Source: Alkalicoccobacillus murimartini
GTDB taxonomy: Bacteria; Bacillota; Bacilli; Bacillales; Bacillaceae_D
NCBI RefSeq assembly: GCF_030813245.1
Contig: NZ_JAUSUA010000001.1
Coordinates: 248,001-312,000 of the forward strand
DNA: 64,000 nt
Reading direction: 5' to 3'
The position numbers were made by a program, and so were the translations under genes. A model generated the notes under the pieces. The model was not told where the DNA came from, did no database searches, and worked only from the letters and a program-made list of their open reading frames with translations. Positions 30,533 to 39,729 of the stretch are shown here, piece by piece. How positions within the stretch are numbered: the first letter of the stretch is position 1; each line of letters opens with the position of its first letter.

Positions 30533-32866
30533 ATAAGACTACTAGTGATTTGTCTTGTTGCTTCCATACTTGGAATATGGGGAGGCATTCAAGGGTTTGA
30601 TGTGGCAATTGTTCTGCTAACACTTATCCTACTAATCTATTGCTTACTACAAAAGCAACAGGTAAAGAAATCACTGCTCATTGCCATGATCTTTTTTATG
30701 GTGTTTTCGTTAAGAGGTATCAGCGCTGAAATGAATAATGAATCGATGTTATCTGAAGGTCATTTAGAGATTGAAGGTACAATTACAGGGGTACCTAGAA
30801 TCAACGGAGACTCGATGCAGTTGCAGATTCGATTGGATGAAGGAGAACGACTACAAGCTTCTGGTTTCTTTAAAAGTGAAGCAGAGCAACACAAGTGGAG
30901 TCACATAAGACCTGGTATGTCCTGTCGATTTACAGGGAGTCTGACGCATCCTAGGTTACCCACAAATTTTTATCAATTTAATTATCAAACCTATCTATAT
31001 GAACAATCGATTCATTGGGTTTACCAATTGAATCCGGAACAGACGTTTTGTAACGCTGAGAGTGGGACGTGGGCCGATCGATTCAACGGATGGCGAATGG
31101 ATCGTATGGAACAAATTCTTTCGCGATATCATGAAGATGTCGCTGGGTTAATTATTGCCTTAACGTATGGCGATCGTTATTTTATTGACCAAGATATACT
31201 TCAGGCTTATCAGAAGCTTGGGGTGATTCATTTGCTTGCGGTCTCAGGTCTACATGTAGGCATGCTAACAGCTGCAGCGATGTATTTGTTAATTAGAATT
31301 GGCCTTACGCGAGAGCGGGCAATGGAGCTGTTACTGTTCGCTTTGCCGTTTTATGCATTTGCTGCTGGGGCTGCTCCACCTGTCATAAGGGCTGCTGCAA
31401 TGAGTTTTGTTGTACTCTTGTGTTTGCGATTAAAAAAGAAAATTCAACCGATGCTTGGTATCTCCTTCATTTTTCTCCTTTATCTTCTGTTAAAACCCTA
31501 TGTGCTTTTTCAGTTAGGCTTTCAGCTTTCTTTTCTCGTTTCGTTTTCTCTTATCCTTTCAGCTCAGTCTATTCAATCACTATGTACATCTTATTTGGGT
31601 AAAACCATGGCTGTTACATTAATCGCTCAGCTACTCACTTTACCATTGATTTTGTATCATTTCTTTGAATGGAATCTAATAAGCATCCCACTAAATCTTA
31701 TATATATCCCTTTTGTCACACTGCTTGTTCTACCTGCCTCGTTTTTAGCTAGTCTCTTTGATATCTTCCTTCCAACTGCAGTAAACATCCCTTATTTTCT
31801 GCTTCAATCTGTTGTATCTCCTGTTCATCAAGTTCTTACGTATATAAATCAATTTCCGTTGTTATCTTACTCACCAGGAAAACTTCCAGTTTGGTTTATC
31901 GGTGTGTTGTATGTGTGTATTGTGCTCGTTATGTTGATGTGGGAGTCTCAAATTAAATATTGGTGGGCATTTGCCATGGTTCTACTGTTAGTGCCACTTG
32001 TAGGAATCAAGCTGCCTCCTTACTTTAATACGGAGGCGACTGTGACGATGCTTGATGTTGGGCAAGGAGATAGCTTTGTCATTGAACTGCCAAGACGAGA
32101 AGCGGTTTTTGTGATTGATACAGGAGGAGTCATTCGTTTTTCAGAAGAACCGTGGCGAAACCGAAGAAATCAATTTAATACCGGTAAGGATATCTTGATC
32201 CCCCATCTTAAAGCAAAAGGAATATCAACGATAGATTACCTAATACTGACCCACGGAGATCATGATCATATAGGAGGAGCAGAAGCATTATTAGATCGAA
32301 TGAAAGTGAAAGAATTGATCTATGGTAAAGGTCCCGTTGAAAAGGAAAACGAAATTCAAGTATTAAGCGCATATAGAGACGCAGGTACAGTCATTCGTAT
32401 GACTGAATCAGGAAAAACATGGTCATTTGGTGAAAATCGTTTCGCGATCCTAGCGCCTGATTCATCAGATCATGAGACCGATACAAATGAACGTTCCATT
32501 GTGCTCGCGGCCTCAATAAAGGGGGTGAATTGGTTATTTACTGGAGACTTAGGTGAAAAAGGAGAGCGGAGATTGTTAGAAAGGTATCCGAGCATCCAAA
32601 CCGATGTATTAAAGGTTGGCCATCATGGAAGCTTAACATCTTCTTCTGAGGAGTTCTTAGATCAGCTTCAACCAAATGTGGTGATGATCTCTGCTGGCAA
32701 AGACAATCGTTATGGTCACCCACACCCTGAGATCCTTAGTCGGTTGCAAGAAAGACAGATGTCGATATGGAGAACGGATCTTCATGGCGCTGTTCAGTAT
32801 CAATTAAATGGGCAGGGAATAAAAGTGAAGACGGCTCTACCACAAGACGAAACAGGACCTAAATGA
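30533..32866 (+). CDS. comEC: DNA internalisation channel protein ComEC/Rec2, possible ATA start
   Basis: A large polytopic protein. N-terminal membrane segments and an OB-like domain precede the competence domain (LLAVSGLHVGMLTAAA, LPFYAFAAGAAPPVIRAA). A C-terminal metallo-beta-lactamase domain follows (VTMLDVGQGDSFVIE, LILTHGDHDHIGGAE), the proposed nuclease that degrades the non-transported strand. The first conventional start is GTG 30545, but the only ribosome binding site, AAAGGAGGAG at 30516-30525, is 19 bases before it and seven before an in-frame ATA at 30533. From ATA the protein has 777 residues, from GTG 773. Confidence 0.95.
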   Translation: MRLLVICLVASILGIWGGIQGFDVAIVLLTLILLIYCLLQKQQVKKSLLIAMIFFMVFSLRGISAEMNNESMLSEGHLEIEGTITGVPRINGDSMQLQIRLDEGERLQASGFFKSEAEQHKWSHIRPGMSCRFTGSLTHPRLPTNFYQFNYQTYLYEQSIHWVYQLNPEQTFCNAESGTWADRFNGWRMDRMEQILSRYHEDVAGLIIALTYGDRYFIDQDILQAYQKLGVIHLLAVSGLHVGMLTAAAMYLLIRIGLTRERAMELLLFALPFYAFAAGAAPPVIRAAAMSFVVLLCLRLKKKIQPMLGISFIFLLYLLLKPYVLFQLGFQLSFLVSFSLILSAQSIQSLCTSYLGKTMAVTLIAQLLTLPLILYHFFEWNLISIPLNLIYIPFVTLLVLPASFLASLFDIFLPTAVNIPYFLLQSVVSPVHQVLTYINQFPLLSYSPGKLPVWFIGVLYVCIVLVMLMWESQIKYWWAFAMVLLLVPLVGIKLPPYFNTEATVTMLDVGQGDSFVIELPRREAVFVIDTGGVIRFSEEPWRNRRNQFNTGKDILIPHLKAKGISTIDYLILTHGDHDHIGGAEALLDRMKVKELIYGKGPVEKENEIQVLSAYRDAGTVIRMTESGKTWSFGENRFAILAPDSSDHETDTNERSIVLAASIKGVNWLFTGDLGEKGERRLLERYPSIQTDVLKVGHHGSLTSSSEEFLDQLQPNVVMISAGKDNRYGHPHPEILSRLQERQMSIWRTDLHGAVQYQLNGQGIKVKTALPQDETGPK

Positions 32867-32881
32867 CAACAGGTCCTGTTA
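32849..32881. terminator. Hairpin overlapping the comEC stop
   Basis: AACAGGACCT pairs with AGGTCCTGTT around a loop holding the comEC TGA. The T-run is poor, so termination is only suggested; it lies between the convergent comEC and yqzM. Confidence 0.45.
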
Positions 32882-32903
32882 TGAATATTGAATCGCATGT
32901 AGT

Positions 32904-33041
32904 TTACAGTAGACTGAAAACATCAACTAGCGAAGCAATGATAAAGAGGGTGGCAAAGAAACCAAAGGATGCGACAAACCCAATACCAGAGTCAATGGCA
33001 TCATTCCGTTTGCTTTGTACTTCTTCTTCAAACTTATTCAT
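32904..33041 (-). CDS. yqzM: YqzM family small membrane protein
   Basis: A 45-residue protein read on the minus strand: MNKFEEEVQSKRNDAIDSGI followed by one hydrophobic helix (GFVASFGFFATLFIIASLV). It matches B. subtilis YqzM, which also lies between comEC and holA. A strong GAGGAGGA precedes ATG 33041. The function is unknown. Confidence 0.92.
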   Translation of the reverse strand: MNKFEEEVQSKRNDAIDSGIGFVASFGFFATLFIIASLVDVFSLL

Positions 33042-33372
33042 CAAAATCCTCCTCTCTCTCTAAGTTTCAGTATAAGCGAAAGCGCTCTATTTTACTATGC
33101 TTGTTTCTAGATTTGACGCAAAATCTGACTTCTTTCACCGGTCATTGGTTACGCTGTTAAGAGTTGTCACCCATAATGTTTGCATGCATAGGATACGTTA
33201 TAAAGAGACCGGTCTTGTATTTCGTGTAGAAGCGAAGATCCCGGGTTTCGTTTCTCTACGTTTATTATAAATGGAGGCTACCATTATGGTTAGTCTCCTC
33301 TTTATGTTTGTCTTGTTATTTGGCAAGATATTTTTTACACTAAACAGAAGAAGTAAAATCAAAAACGGGGTT
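33042..33372. other. Intergenic region with hairpins before holA
   Basis: No gene is seen here. An imperfect hairpin spans 33225-33262 (CGTGTAGA-AGCGAA against TTCGTTTCTCTACG). A second spans 33272-33298: GGAGGCTACCA pairs with TGGTTAGTCTCC around TTA, with a bulged T. ACCGGTC (33137-33143) and GACCGGT (33207-33213) are further complementary arms. They may be attenuation or terminator structures ahead of holA. The in-frame hydrophobic extension of holA (from 33271) overlaps the second hairpin and is not supported as protein. Confidence 0.35.
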
Positions 33373-33378
33373 ATGATG

Positions 33379-34419
33379 ATGGATTACATAAAGCAGTTAA
33401 AGAATATTCAAAAAGGAAAAGTGGATCCTGTTTATTTTGTGCATGGCACACAGGCATTTATTATTGAAGAAGTCATTCATGAGATCCTGTCGAGTACGTT
33501 GAGTAAAGAAGAGCAAGAGATGAATGTCCAACGTTTTCGATTGGCAGATACGCCACTTCAATTTATTATTGAGGAAGCGGAAACACTCCCGTTTTTTTCG
33601 AGTAAAAAAATTGTGATTGTTCAAGACTTTTACTTAGCAACAAGTCAAAAGGCTGAGTCCGCAATTGAACATCAAATAGAGAGTCTTGAACCTTATTTAA
33701 AACAACCATTATCTGAGACGACATTAATTATTGTCGCTCCTTATGAAAAGCTAGATGAACGGAAAAAGGTTACAAAGCAATTAAAAACACACGCAACGGT
33801 TGTTCGGGCTGCGGAATTGTCTGAACAAGAAACGATTGCATGGATACGCGAGCAGGCTGATTTACTCGGAATTGATGTACCTGATCCAGTTAAAAAACGT
33901 TTAGTAGAATTGGCAGGAACGAATTTGTTGCAATTGCGCTCTGAACTGACTAAATGTCAGCTTTATACAGGCGTAGGTGGAGAGGTAACAATGGAGGCTG
34001 TGGAGCAATTAGTAGCCAAAACATTAGAGCAATCTGTATTTGATTTGATTGACAGGGCAATGAAGGGGAAGACTGCTGCTGCGGTCACTCTTTACAAGGA
34101 AATGGTTAGAAGGAAAGAAGAACCATTAATGATTTTGGCTATGTTAACGAGACAACTACGGATATATCTACATGTTATGGAACTAAAACAGCGTTCCTAT
34201 TCTGAAAAACAAATGGCTGGGATCTTGAAGTTACACCCTTATGTGGTGAAGCTTGCAGGAAAACAAGTATCGGGATATGAGGAAAAGCGATTAAAGGCCA
34301 GTATCATGGCAGCGGCAGATACGGATTATGCGATAAAAACAGGAAAACAGGAAAAGGAGTTTGCAGTAGAACTCTTTATTATTAAGTTAGGCACCCTTTC
34401 AATTTCACAAGGGGCGTAA
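33379..34419 (+). CDS. holA: DNA polymerase III subunit delta
   Basis: A 346-residue clamp-loader subunit that opens the beta sliding clamp. MDYIKQLKNIQKGKVDPVYFVHGTQAFIIEE is the family N-terminus, followed by LPFFSSKKIVIVQDFYL and the C-terminal LTRQLRIYLHVMELK collar domain. Three ATGs lie in a row (33373, 33376, 33379); GGGG at 33367-33370 favours 33379. A frame extending to 33271 would add a transmembrane-like stretch that no clamp loader has. Confidence 0.94.
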   Translation: MDYIKQLKNIQKGKVDPVYFVHGTQAFIIEEVIHEILSSTLSKEEQEMNVQRFRLADTPLQFIIEEAETLPFFSSKKIVIVQDFYLATSQKAESAIEHQIESLEPYLKQPLSETTLIIVAPYEKLDERKKVTKQLKTHATVVRAAELSEQETIAWIREQADLLGIDVPDPVKKRLVELAGTNLLQLRSELTKCQLYTGVGGEVTMEAVEQLVAKTLEQSVFDLIDRAMKGKTAAAVTLYKEMVRRKEEPLMILAMLTRQLRIYLHVMELKQRSYSEKQMAGILKLHPYVVKLAGKQVSGYEEKRLKASIMAAADTDYAIKTGKQEKEFAVELFIIKLGTLSISQGA

Positions 34420-34423
34420 TTAA

Positions 34424-34456
34424 TAAAAAAACGACTCCTAGGGAGTCGTTTTTTTG
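34424..34456. terminator. Bidirectional terminator between holA and rpsT
   Basis: AAAAAACGACTCC pairs with GGGAGTCGTTTTTT around a minimal loop, with A and T runs on both sides. Confidence 0.9.
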
Positions 34457-34464
34457 TGTGTGCA

Positions 34465-34731
34465 TTAAGCAGAAAGTCCATTAAGCTGTCTAGCTAGACG
34501 AGACTTTGTACGTGCAGCATTGTTTTTATGGATAAGGCCTTTGCTTGAAGCTTTATCAATTTTCTTAGTCGCTTCAGCAAATGCTGTTTGAGCTCCTTCT
34601 GTTTCTCCAGCTTCAACGTGTTTCTCGAAGTTTTTGATGGCAGTACGTAGAGCAGACTTGTAAGCAACGTTTTGAGCACGACGCTTGTCATTTGTTTTCA
34701 CGCGTTTGATTGCAGATTTAATATTCGCCAT
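34465..34731 (-). CDS. rpsT: 30S ribosomal protein S20
   Basis: An 88-residue basic protein: [21 protein letters not shown] at the start and [20 protein letters not shown] at the end, both diagnostic of S20. ATG 34731 follows GGAGGTGA. It is monocistronic and convergent with holA, as in B. subtilis. Confidence 0.98.
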   Translation of the reverse strand: MANIKSAIKRVKTNDKRRAQNVAYKSALRTAIKNFEKHVEAGETEGAQTAFAEATKKIDKASSKGLIHKNNAARTKSRLARQLNGLSA

Positions 34732-34858
34732 GTGTTTCACCTCCTGAGCAAACAGCCAATTCTCAATTTGTAACTAGTTTGTTCAAAGAAGAACGTCCTT
34801 TTACTCACAGTTATCAGCAATTGAAATGCCGTTTAGAATGACTTGTATAACAACAAGC

Positions 34859-34887
34859 ATTTTATCAAAATCGCACCGTAAAAGCAA
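34859..34887 (-). promoter_or_regulatory. Sigma-A-type promoter of rpsT
   Basis: On the minus strand TTGCTT (34887-34882) and TAAAAT (34864-34859) are 17 bases apart, about 130 bases before the S20 start. Confidence 0.5.
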
Positions 34888-34972
34888 TAGTTCTCTTTGG
34901 ATTCTCTTAATGCATGAAATAGTGGCGCGGAGGAAGGCTACATGTATGATAAGAAAAATGGAGGAATAGACG

Positions 34973-36076
34973 ATGGATAATCATTTAAACATGGAGCCGT
35001 TTCAAGTGCGTACAGATTTAGCGGTAGAGGCACATGAATTATATAAAGAAAAACAACCCGATACAAAGCCTGTTACGGGTATTCAAGTAAAATCAGATGA
35101 AATAGATGGGATAAAAGTGACGAAGGTTATAATTGATGAGCAGGCTGCTCCAAAGCTAGGAAAGAAGCCTGGTCATTATTTAACGTTTGAATCACAAGGC
35201 ATTCGAGCGAAAGACACGGACTTGCAAGCAAAACTCGAAAAAGTATTTGCTACATCATTTCAACAGTTTTTAACTGAATCAGGTGTGGGTGAATCAGATA
35301 GTTGCTTAATTATTGGCTTAGGGAATTGGAATGTTACGCCAGATGCACTAGGTCCGATCGCCTTGGAGGAAATTCTTGTGACAAGACATTTGTTTGAATT
35401 AGCTCCGGAAGAAGTCCAGGATGGCTTTCGCTCAGTTAGTGCCCTAACACCTGGTGTTATGGGTTTAACAGGAATCGAAACAAGTGATATTTTATTCGGT
35501 GTGATTGAAAAAGTAAAACCAGATTTTCTGATTGTTATTGATGCTCTCGCCTCAAGGTCGGTGGATCGAGTGAATTCAACGATTCAGATCACGGATACCG
35601 GGATTCATCCGGGAAGTGGTGTAGGGAACAAACGAAAAGAAATTAGTAAGGAGACGCTCGGTATTCCAGTGATTGCGATTGGGATTCCTACGGTTGTAGA
35701 TGCAGTAACAATTACTAGTGATACGATCGATTATGTCCTTAAACATTTTGGTAGAGAAATGAAAACAGGGAAAGTCCCTTCGAGATCGTTAGTCCCCGCT
35801 GGTATGACATTTGGAGAAAAGAGAACGCTGACGGATGAAGATTTACCAGACGAGAAAAAGCGTGAGACGGTTCTTGGTATTGTTGGAAATCTACCTGAAC
35901 AGGAAAAAAGACAGTTAATCTCAGAAGTGCTTTCACCTATAGGTCATAATTTAATGGTGACCCCAAAAGAAATTGATGTATTTATTGAAGATATGGCACA
36001 TGTATTGGCTGGCGGCTTAAATGCTGCGTTGCATAATCAAGTTGATCAATTAAATACAGGTGCTTACACACATTAA
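34973..36076 (+). CDS. gpr: Germination protease GPR
   Basis: A 367-residue aspartate-type protease that degrades small acid-soluble spore proteins at germination. The N-terminal [13 protein letters not shown] resembles the SASP cleavage site, as in pro-GPR, which processes itself after the short propeptide. [24 protein letters not shown] and [14 protein letters not shown] are family segments. ATG 34973 follows GGAGGA. The position next to rpsT and spoIIP is conserved. Confidence 0.97.
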   Translation: MDNHLNMEPFQVRTDLAVEAHELYKEKQPDTKPVTGIQVKSDEIDGIKVTKVIIDEQAAPKLGKKPGHYLTFESQGIRAKDTDLQAKLEKVFATSFQQFLTESGVGESDSCLIIGLGNWNVTPDALGPIALEEILVTRHLFELAPEEVQDGFRSVSALTPGVMGLTGIETSDILFGVIEKVKPDFLIVIDALASRSVDRVNSTIQITDTGIHPGSGVGNKRKEISKETLGIPVIAIGIPTVVDAVTITSDTIDYVLKHFGREMKTGKVPSRSLVPAGMTFGEKRTLTDEDLPDEKKRETVLGIVGNLPEQEKRQLISEVLSPIGHNLMVTPKEIDVFIEDMAHVLAGGLNAALHNQVDQLNTGAYTH

Positions 36077-36085
36077 TGCATGAAT

Positions 36086-36124
36086 GCCCCTTATGTCTCC
36101 TTCCGGACAAAAGGGGCTTTTTTG
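36086..36124 (+). terminator. Terminator after gpr
   Basis: GCCCCTT pairs with AAGGGGC, with an inner TGTC/GGACA helix, followed by six T. Confidence 0.85.
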
Positions 36125-36191
36125 TGTTCTAGCCTGTCCGAAACCTGAATAGGATGGCAGTAGTCACGTAATGGACTCGGGAGTGATAGAG

Positions 36192-37376
36192 ATGAAGCCA
36201 TCAGGATTTCGCGGCATGACAATCAAAGTAAATCGGACAAGCATCAAGCAGATGATGATAACGTCGGTGCTTGGTGTGATTAGTCTATTTATTCTTGTGA
36301 GTGTTCTAACCAGTTTTGGTCAGGGGCGTGGGTTTTCTTCTGAATACATCCATACATGGTCAGCAGGTCTTGCTGGAGAGCAGCTTTTGCAAGTGATGGG
36401 TATGGAGAATACTCATTTTACAGAACCGTTACCAGAGGGAAGTAGGCAGATGCAGCTTGCTCCTTTGGCCTTTCATATGGTGACCAGTCTAAATCCAGAA
36501 GATCCTCGTAGCTTTTTAGGGAGAGAGTTACCTGGATTTGCTTTTTTTGATTCTCAAATCTATATAGCAGGTGTTGGCACAGACTACACAACGCTGTCTC
36601 ATGAATCTAGCCCGCCAATTGATGTCCAACTTGCTGAGCGAGATGCCAAGCAAGAAAGTTTAGAGAAAGTGATTCAGCTTGAGAAAGAAGCGGAAGAAGC
36701 CAAAAGACAGCAGGCTCAATCTGAACAAAATACAGGAGAGAAAAAAGTTGTCTACATCATAAATACGCATGACACGGAATCGTTTTTACCTGAACTTAAT
36801 TCTGATGAAGCATTTAATAAAAAGGTCAACATTACACAAACCAGTGAAAAATTAAAACAAGAGCTTGAAAAAAGGGGCATCGGTGCCACACGAGAAGAAC
36901 GAAGTGTTCAAGAGCGTGTGCATGAAAAAGGGTGGGAGTATACACAATCCTATGATGCAGCGCGGGAGTTTTTGACCGAAGCAATGGAGAGCTCACCTGA
37001 TTTTGAATTATATTTTGATTTGCACCGCGACTCTTCCAATCGAAGTAAAACAACCGTAACCATTAATGGTGAAGAGTATGCCAGAACATTCTTTGTGGTT
37101 GGAGGTAATAATCCTAATTCTCAATACAATACGAAAATGGCAGAAGACCTCAACGCACTTTTAGAAGAAAAGTATCCAGGATTAAGCCGAGGAGTATTAA
37201 CAAAAGAAGGTTCAAAAACCAACGGCGTATTTAATCAAGATTTAGCTCCACAATCGATGTTAATTGAAATTGGTGGCGTGGATAATACATTAGAGGAAAC
37301 GTATCGGTCATCTGAAGCGTTAGCGGACGTAATTGCTGAGTACTATTGGACAATACAAGAGGGCGAGGGGTCTTGA
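36192..37376 (+). CDS. spoIIP: Stage II sporulation protein P (SpoIIP)
   Basis: A 394-residue membrane-anchored amidase and endopeptidase of the engulfment machinery (SpoIIDMP). It has an N-terminal helix (MMITSVLGVISLFILVSVL), then a linker, and the amidase-3-like domain with YIINTHDTESFLPEL, YFDLHRDS and MLIEIGGVDNTLEE, which carry the zinc and catalytic residues. ATG 36192 follows GGGAG; ATG 36171 has none. It is transcribed with yqxA, which overlaps its stop. Confidence 0.95.
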   Translation: MKPSGFRGMTIKVNRTSIKQMMITSVLGVISLFILVSVLTSFGQGRGFSSEYIHTWSAGLAGEQLLQVMGMENTHFTEPLPEGSRQMQLAPLAFHMVTSLNPEDPRSFLGRELPGFAFFDSQIYIAGVGTDYTTLSHESSPPIDVQLAERDAKQESLEKVIQLEKEAEEAKRQQAQSEQNTGEKKVVYIINTHDTESFLPELNSDEAFNKKVNITQTSEKLKQELEKRGIGATREERSVQERVHEKGWEYTQSYDAAREFLTEAMESSPDFELYFDLHRDSSNRSKTTVTINGEEYARTFFVVGGNNPNSQYNTKMAEDLNALLEEKYPGLSRGVLTKEGSKTNGVFNQDLAPQSMLIEIGGVDNTLEETYRSSEALADVIAEYYWTIQEGEGS

Positions 37377-37726
37377 TGGGGAAAAAATGGCTCGTACAAT
37401 TAGGATTACTAATGATTGCGATATTACTAGGGGCTGTCGGTGGTATTCAATATATGAATGAATATCTAGGGATTTCAGAGCCAACACCTTTGCCAAAGCA
37501 AGAAATGGTGAAGAAAGAAGTTCTTGAACACGAACCAAATTCGCGAATTGATTTAGTTTCTAAACAGCAAGTGACGCAAGAAGATCCACATTATAATGTT
37601 TTCTCACAAGCGGCCATGTCAAGTGCAACAGGATTGCAGGATCTGACAAGGAACTTACTTTCTACATTAGTAAATGCTGTAGAAGGGTTAAATGGCCGGG
37701 AAGAGCCGATTGATGAAACCATATAA
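37376..37726 (+). CDS. yqxA: DUF3679 family protein YqxA
   Basis: A 116-residue protein with one N-terminal hydrophobic segment ([23 protein letters not shown]) and a polar rest. It matches B. subtilis YqxA by position between spoIIP and lepA and by the N-terminal form. ATG 37376 overlaps the spoIIP TGA, giving translational coupling. The function is unknown; the coupling suggests sporulation. Confidence 0.85.
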   Translation: MGKKWLVQLGLLMIAILLGAVGGIQYMNEYLGISEPTPLPKQEMVKKEVLEHEPNSRIDLVSKQQVTQEDPHYNVFSQAAMSSATGLQDLTRNLLSTLVNAVEGLNGREEPIDETI

Positions 37727-37761
37727 AAAGGGAATCAATTAAAACATTTCGTTTCTTCGTA

Positions 37762-37790
37762 TTGTACGCGCACCTGTGGCTTGCTATAAT
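37762..37790 (+). promoter_or_regulatory. Sigma-A-type promoter of lepA
   Basis: TTGTAC (37762-37767) and TATAAT (37785-37790) are 17 bases apart, about 47 bases before the lepA ATG. Confidence 0.6.
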
Positions 37791-37836
37791 AGAGGATAGT
37801 GTATATTTGTACGTAAGCTGTAGGAGTGATTGTAGA

Positions 37837-39657
37837 ATGAATAATGAAGACCGTATAGAAAGGCGAGAGAGGATTCGTAACTTCTCGATTATCGCCCATA
37901 TTGACCACGGGAAGTCAACACTTGCCGATCGAATTCTAGAATTAACTGGGGCTCTGACGCACCGGGAAATGAAAGAACAAACGCTTGATGCGATGGATCT
38001 GGAGCGAGAGCGTGGAATTACCATAAAGCTTAATGCTGTGCAGTTGAAGTACAAAGCGAAAGATGGAGTAGAATATATTTTTCACCTGATAGATACGCCA
38101 GGACATGTCGATTTTACATATGAAGTATCGAGAAGTTTGGCGGCCTGTGAGGGCGCATTGCTAATTGTGGATGCAGCTCAAGGGATTGAGGCGCAAACAC
38201 TGGCAAACGTGTATCTGGCACTTGATAACGACTTAGAGATTTTGCCGGTTATTAATAAAATTGATTTACCAAGTGCAGAACCTGATCGTGTCAAACAAGA
38301 GGTAGAGGATGTCATTGGTCTTGATACGTCTGAGGCTGTGCATGCATCCGCTAAAAATGGCATTGGAATTGAAGAGATCCTCGAGCAAGTGGTAGAAAAA
38401 GTACCGGCTCCAACGGGCGATCCAAATGCTCCGTTTAAGGCATTAATCTTCGACTCATTATACGATGCATACCGTGGTGTCATTGCTTATATTCGAGTGG
38501 TGGAAGGAACAATCAAACCAGGTGATCGCATTCGAATGATGGCGACAGGAAAAGATTTTGAAGTAAGTGAAATTGGGGTCTTTACACCTAAAGCCACTAA
38601 ACAAGACGAATTAACAGTTGGAGATGTAGGGTTCTTAACAGCAGCCATCAAAAATGTTGGTGATACGCGCGTCGGTGATACGATTACAAGTGCTGATAAC
38701 CCTACAAATGAGCCGCTTCCAGGCTATCGTAAGATGAATCCGATGGTTTATTGCGGGTTATATCCTGTAGATACAAATGAGTACAATGATCTGAGAGAAG
38801 CGTTAGAGCGTCTCGAACTAAATGATGCTTCGCTTCAGTATGAGCCTGAGACATCTCAAGCACTTGGATTTGGATTCCGTTGTGGATTTTTAGGTCTTCT
38901 GCACATGGAAATTATTCAAGAAAGAATTGAACGAGAGTTTGGCATTACGCTTATTACAACGGCTCCAAGTGTTATTTATTCGGTAACTTTAACAAATGGA
39001 GAGTCTTTACAAATAGATAACCCATCAAATATGCCTGATGCCCAAAAGGTAGACGAGGTAGAAGAACCTTATGTTCGTGCAAGTGTAATGGTCCCAAATG
39101 ATTATGTCGGATCAGTAATGGAGCTTTGCCAGAAAAAACGTGGTAACTTCATAGATATGCAATACCTTGATGCAAACCGTGTTCAAATCACTTATGAGAT
39201 TCCGCTCTCTGAGATTGTTTATGATTTCTTTGACCAATTAAAATCAAATACAAAAGGCTATGCGTCCTTTGACTATGAATTAATTGGCTACAAAGCATCG
39301 AAGCTAGTGAAAATGGACATTCTTCTAAATGGGGAGACAGTAGATGCTCTTTCAGTTATCGTACACCGTGATTCTGCTTATGACCGCGGAAAGATCATTG
39401 TAGAGAAATTAAAAGAGCTCATCCCGAGGCAACAATTTGAAGTGCCGATCCAAGCGAGTATTGGCCAAAAGATTATTGCTCGTTCCACGATAAAGGCGAT
39501 GCGTAAAAATGTATTAGCTAAATGTTATGGCGGCGATATTTCACGTAAGCGAAAGCTACTTGAGAAACAAAAAGAAGGTAAAAAACGAATGAAGTCTGTT
39601 GGAAATGTCGAAGTACCTCAAGAAGCCTTCATGGCAGTTCTGCGGATGGATGACTAA
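37837..39657 (+). CDS. lepA: Elongation factor 4 (LepA)
   Basis: A 606-residue translational GTPase. G1 [10 protein letters not shown]2 RGITIK, G3 DTPGHVDF and G4 NKIDLPSA are all present, and the C-terminal LepA-specific domain ends with [17 protein letters not shown]. It acts on ribosome assembly or back-translocation. ATG 37837 follows GTAGGAGTGA; the longer frame crosses the promoter. Confidence 0.98.
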   Translation: MNNEDRIERRERIRNFSIIAHIDHGKSTLADRILELTGALTHREMKEQTLDAMDLERERGITIKLNAVQLKYKAKDGVEYIFHLIDTPGHVDFTYEVSRSLAACEGALLIVDAAQGIEAQTLANVYLALDNDLEILPVINKIDLPSAEPDRVKQEVEDVIGLDTSEAVHASAKNGIGIEEILEQVVEKVPAPTGDPNAPFKALIFDSLYDAYRGVIAYIRVVEGTIKPGDRIRMMATGKDFEVSEIGVFTPKATKQDELTVGDVGFLTAAIKNVGDTRVGDTITSADNPTNEPLPGYRKMNPMVYCGLYPVDTNEYNDLREALERLELNDASLQYEPETSQALGFGFRCGFLGLLHMEIIQERIEREFGITLITTAPSVIYSVTLTNGESLQIDNPSNMPDAQKVDEVEEPYVRASVMVPNDYVGSVMELCQKKRGNFIDMQYLDANRVQITYEIPLSEIVYDFFDQLKSNTKGYASFDYELIGYKASKLVKMDILLNGETVDALSVIVHRDSAYDRGKIIVEKLKELIPRQQFEVPIQASIGQKIIARSTIKAMRKNVLAKCYGGDISRKRKLLEKQKEGKKRMKSVGNVEVPQEAFMAVLRMDD

Positions 39658-39729
39658 AAGGGAGAGGGCTGGCTTTTGCCGGCTTTTTACCATGTTAGAA
39701 GACGTTATGAAAGAAGGAGGTCGGACTTT

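Noticed and set aside
33137-33213. ACCGGTC and GACCGGT as arms of one long-range stem
   Set aside because: Only seven base pairs over a 63-base loop and ACCGGT is itself palindromic, so pairing is not compelling.
33271-33372. N-terminal transmembrane extension of HolA starting at 33271
   Set aside because: Clamp-loader delta subunits are soluble. A row of ATGs at 33373-33379 with GGGG upstream matches the family N-terminus, and the extension overlaps a hairpin.
34911-34950. Sigma-G/F promoter before gpr
   Set aside because: GCATGA and CATGTATG are present but about 24 bases apart, longer than the usual 17-18, so not reported as a site.
37762-37836. LepA start at 37762
   Set aside because: The segment contains the sigma-A promoter, and the ATG at 37837 has a good ribosome binding site and matches the family start.
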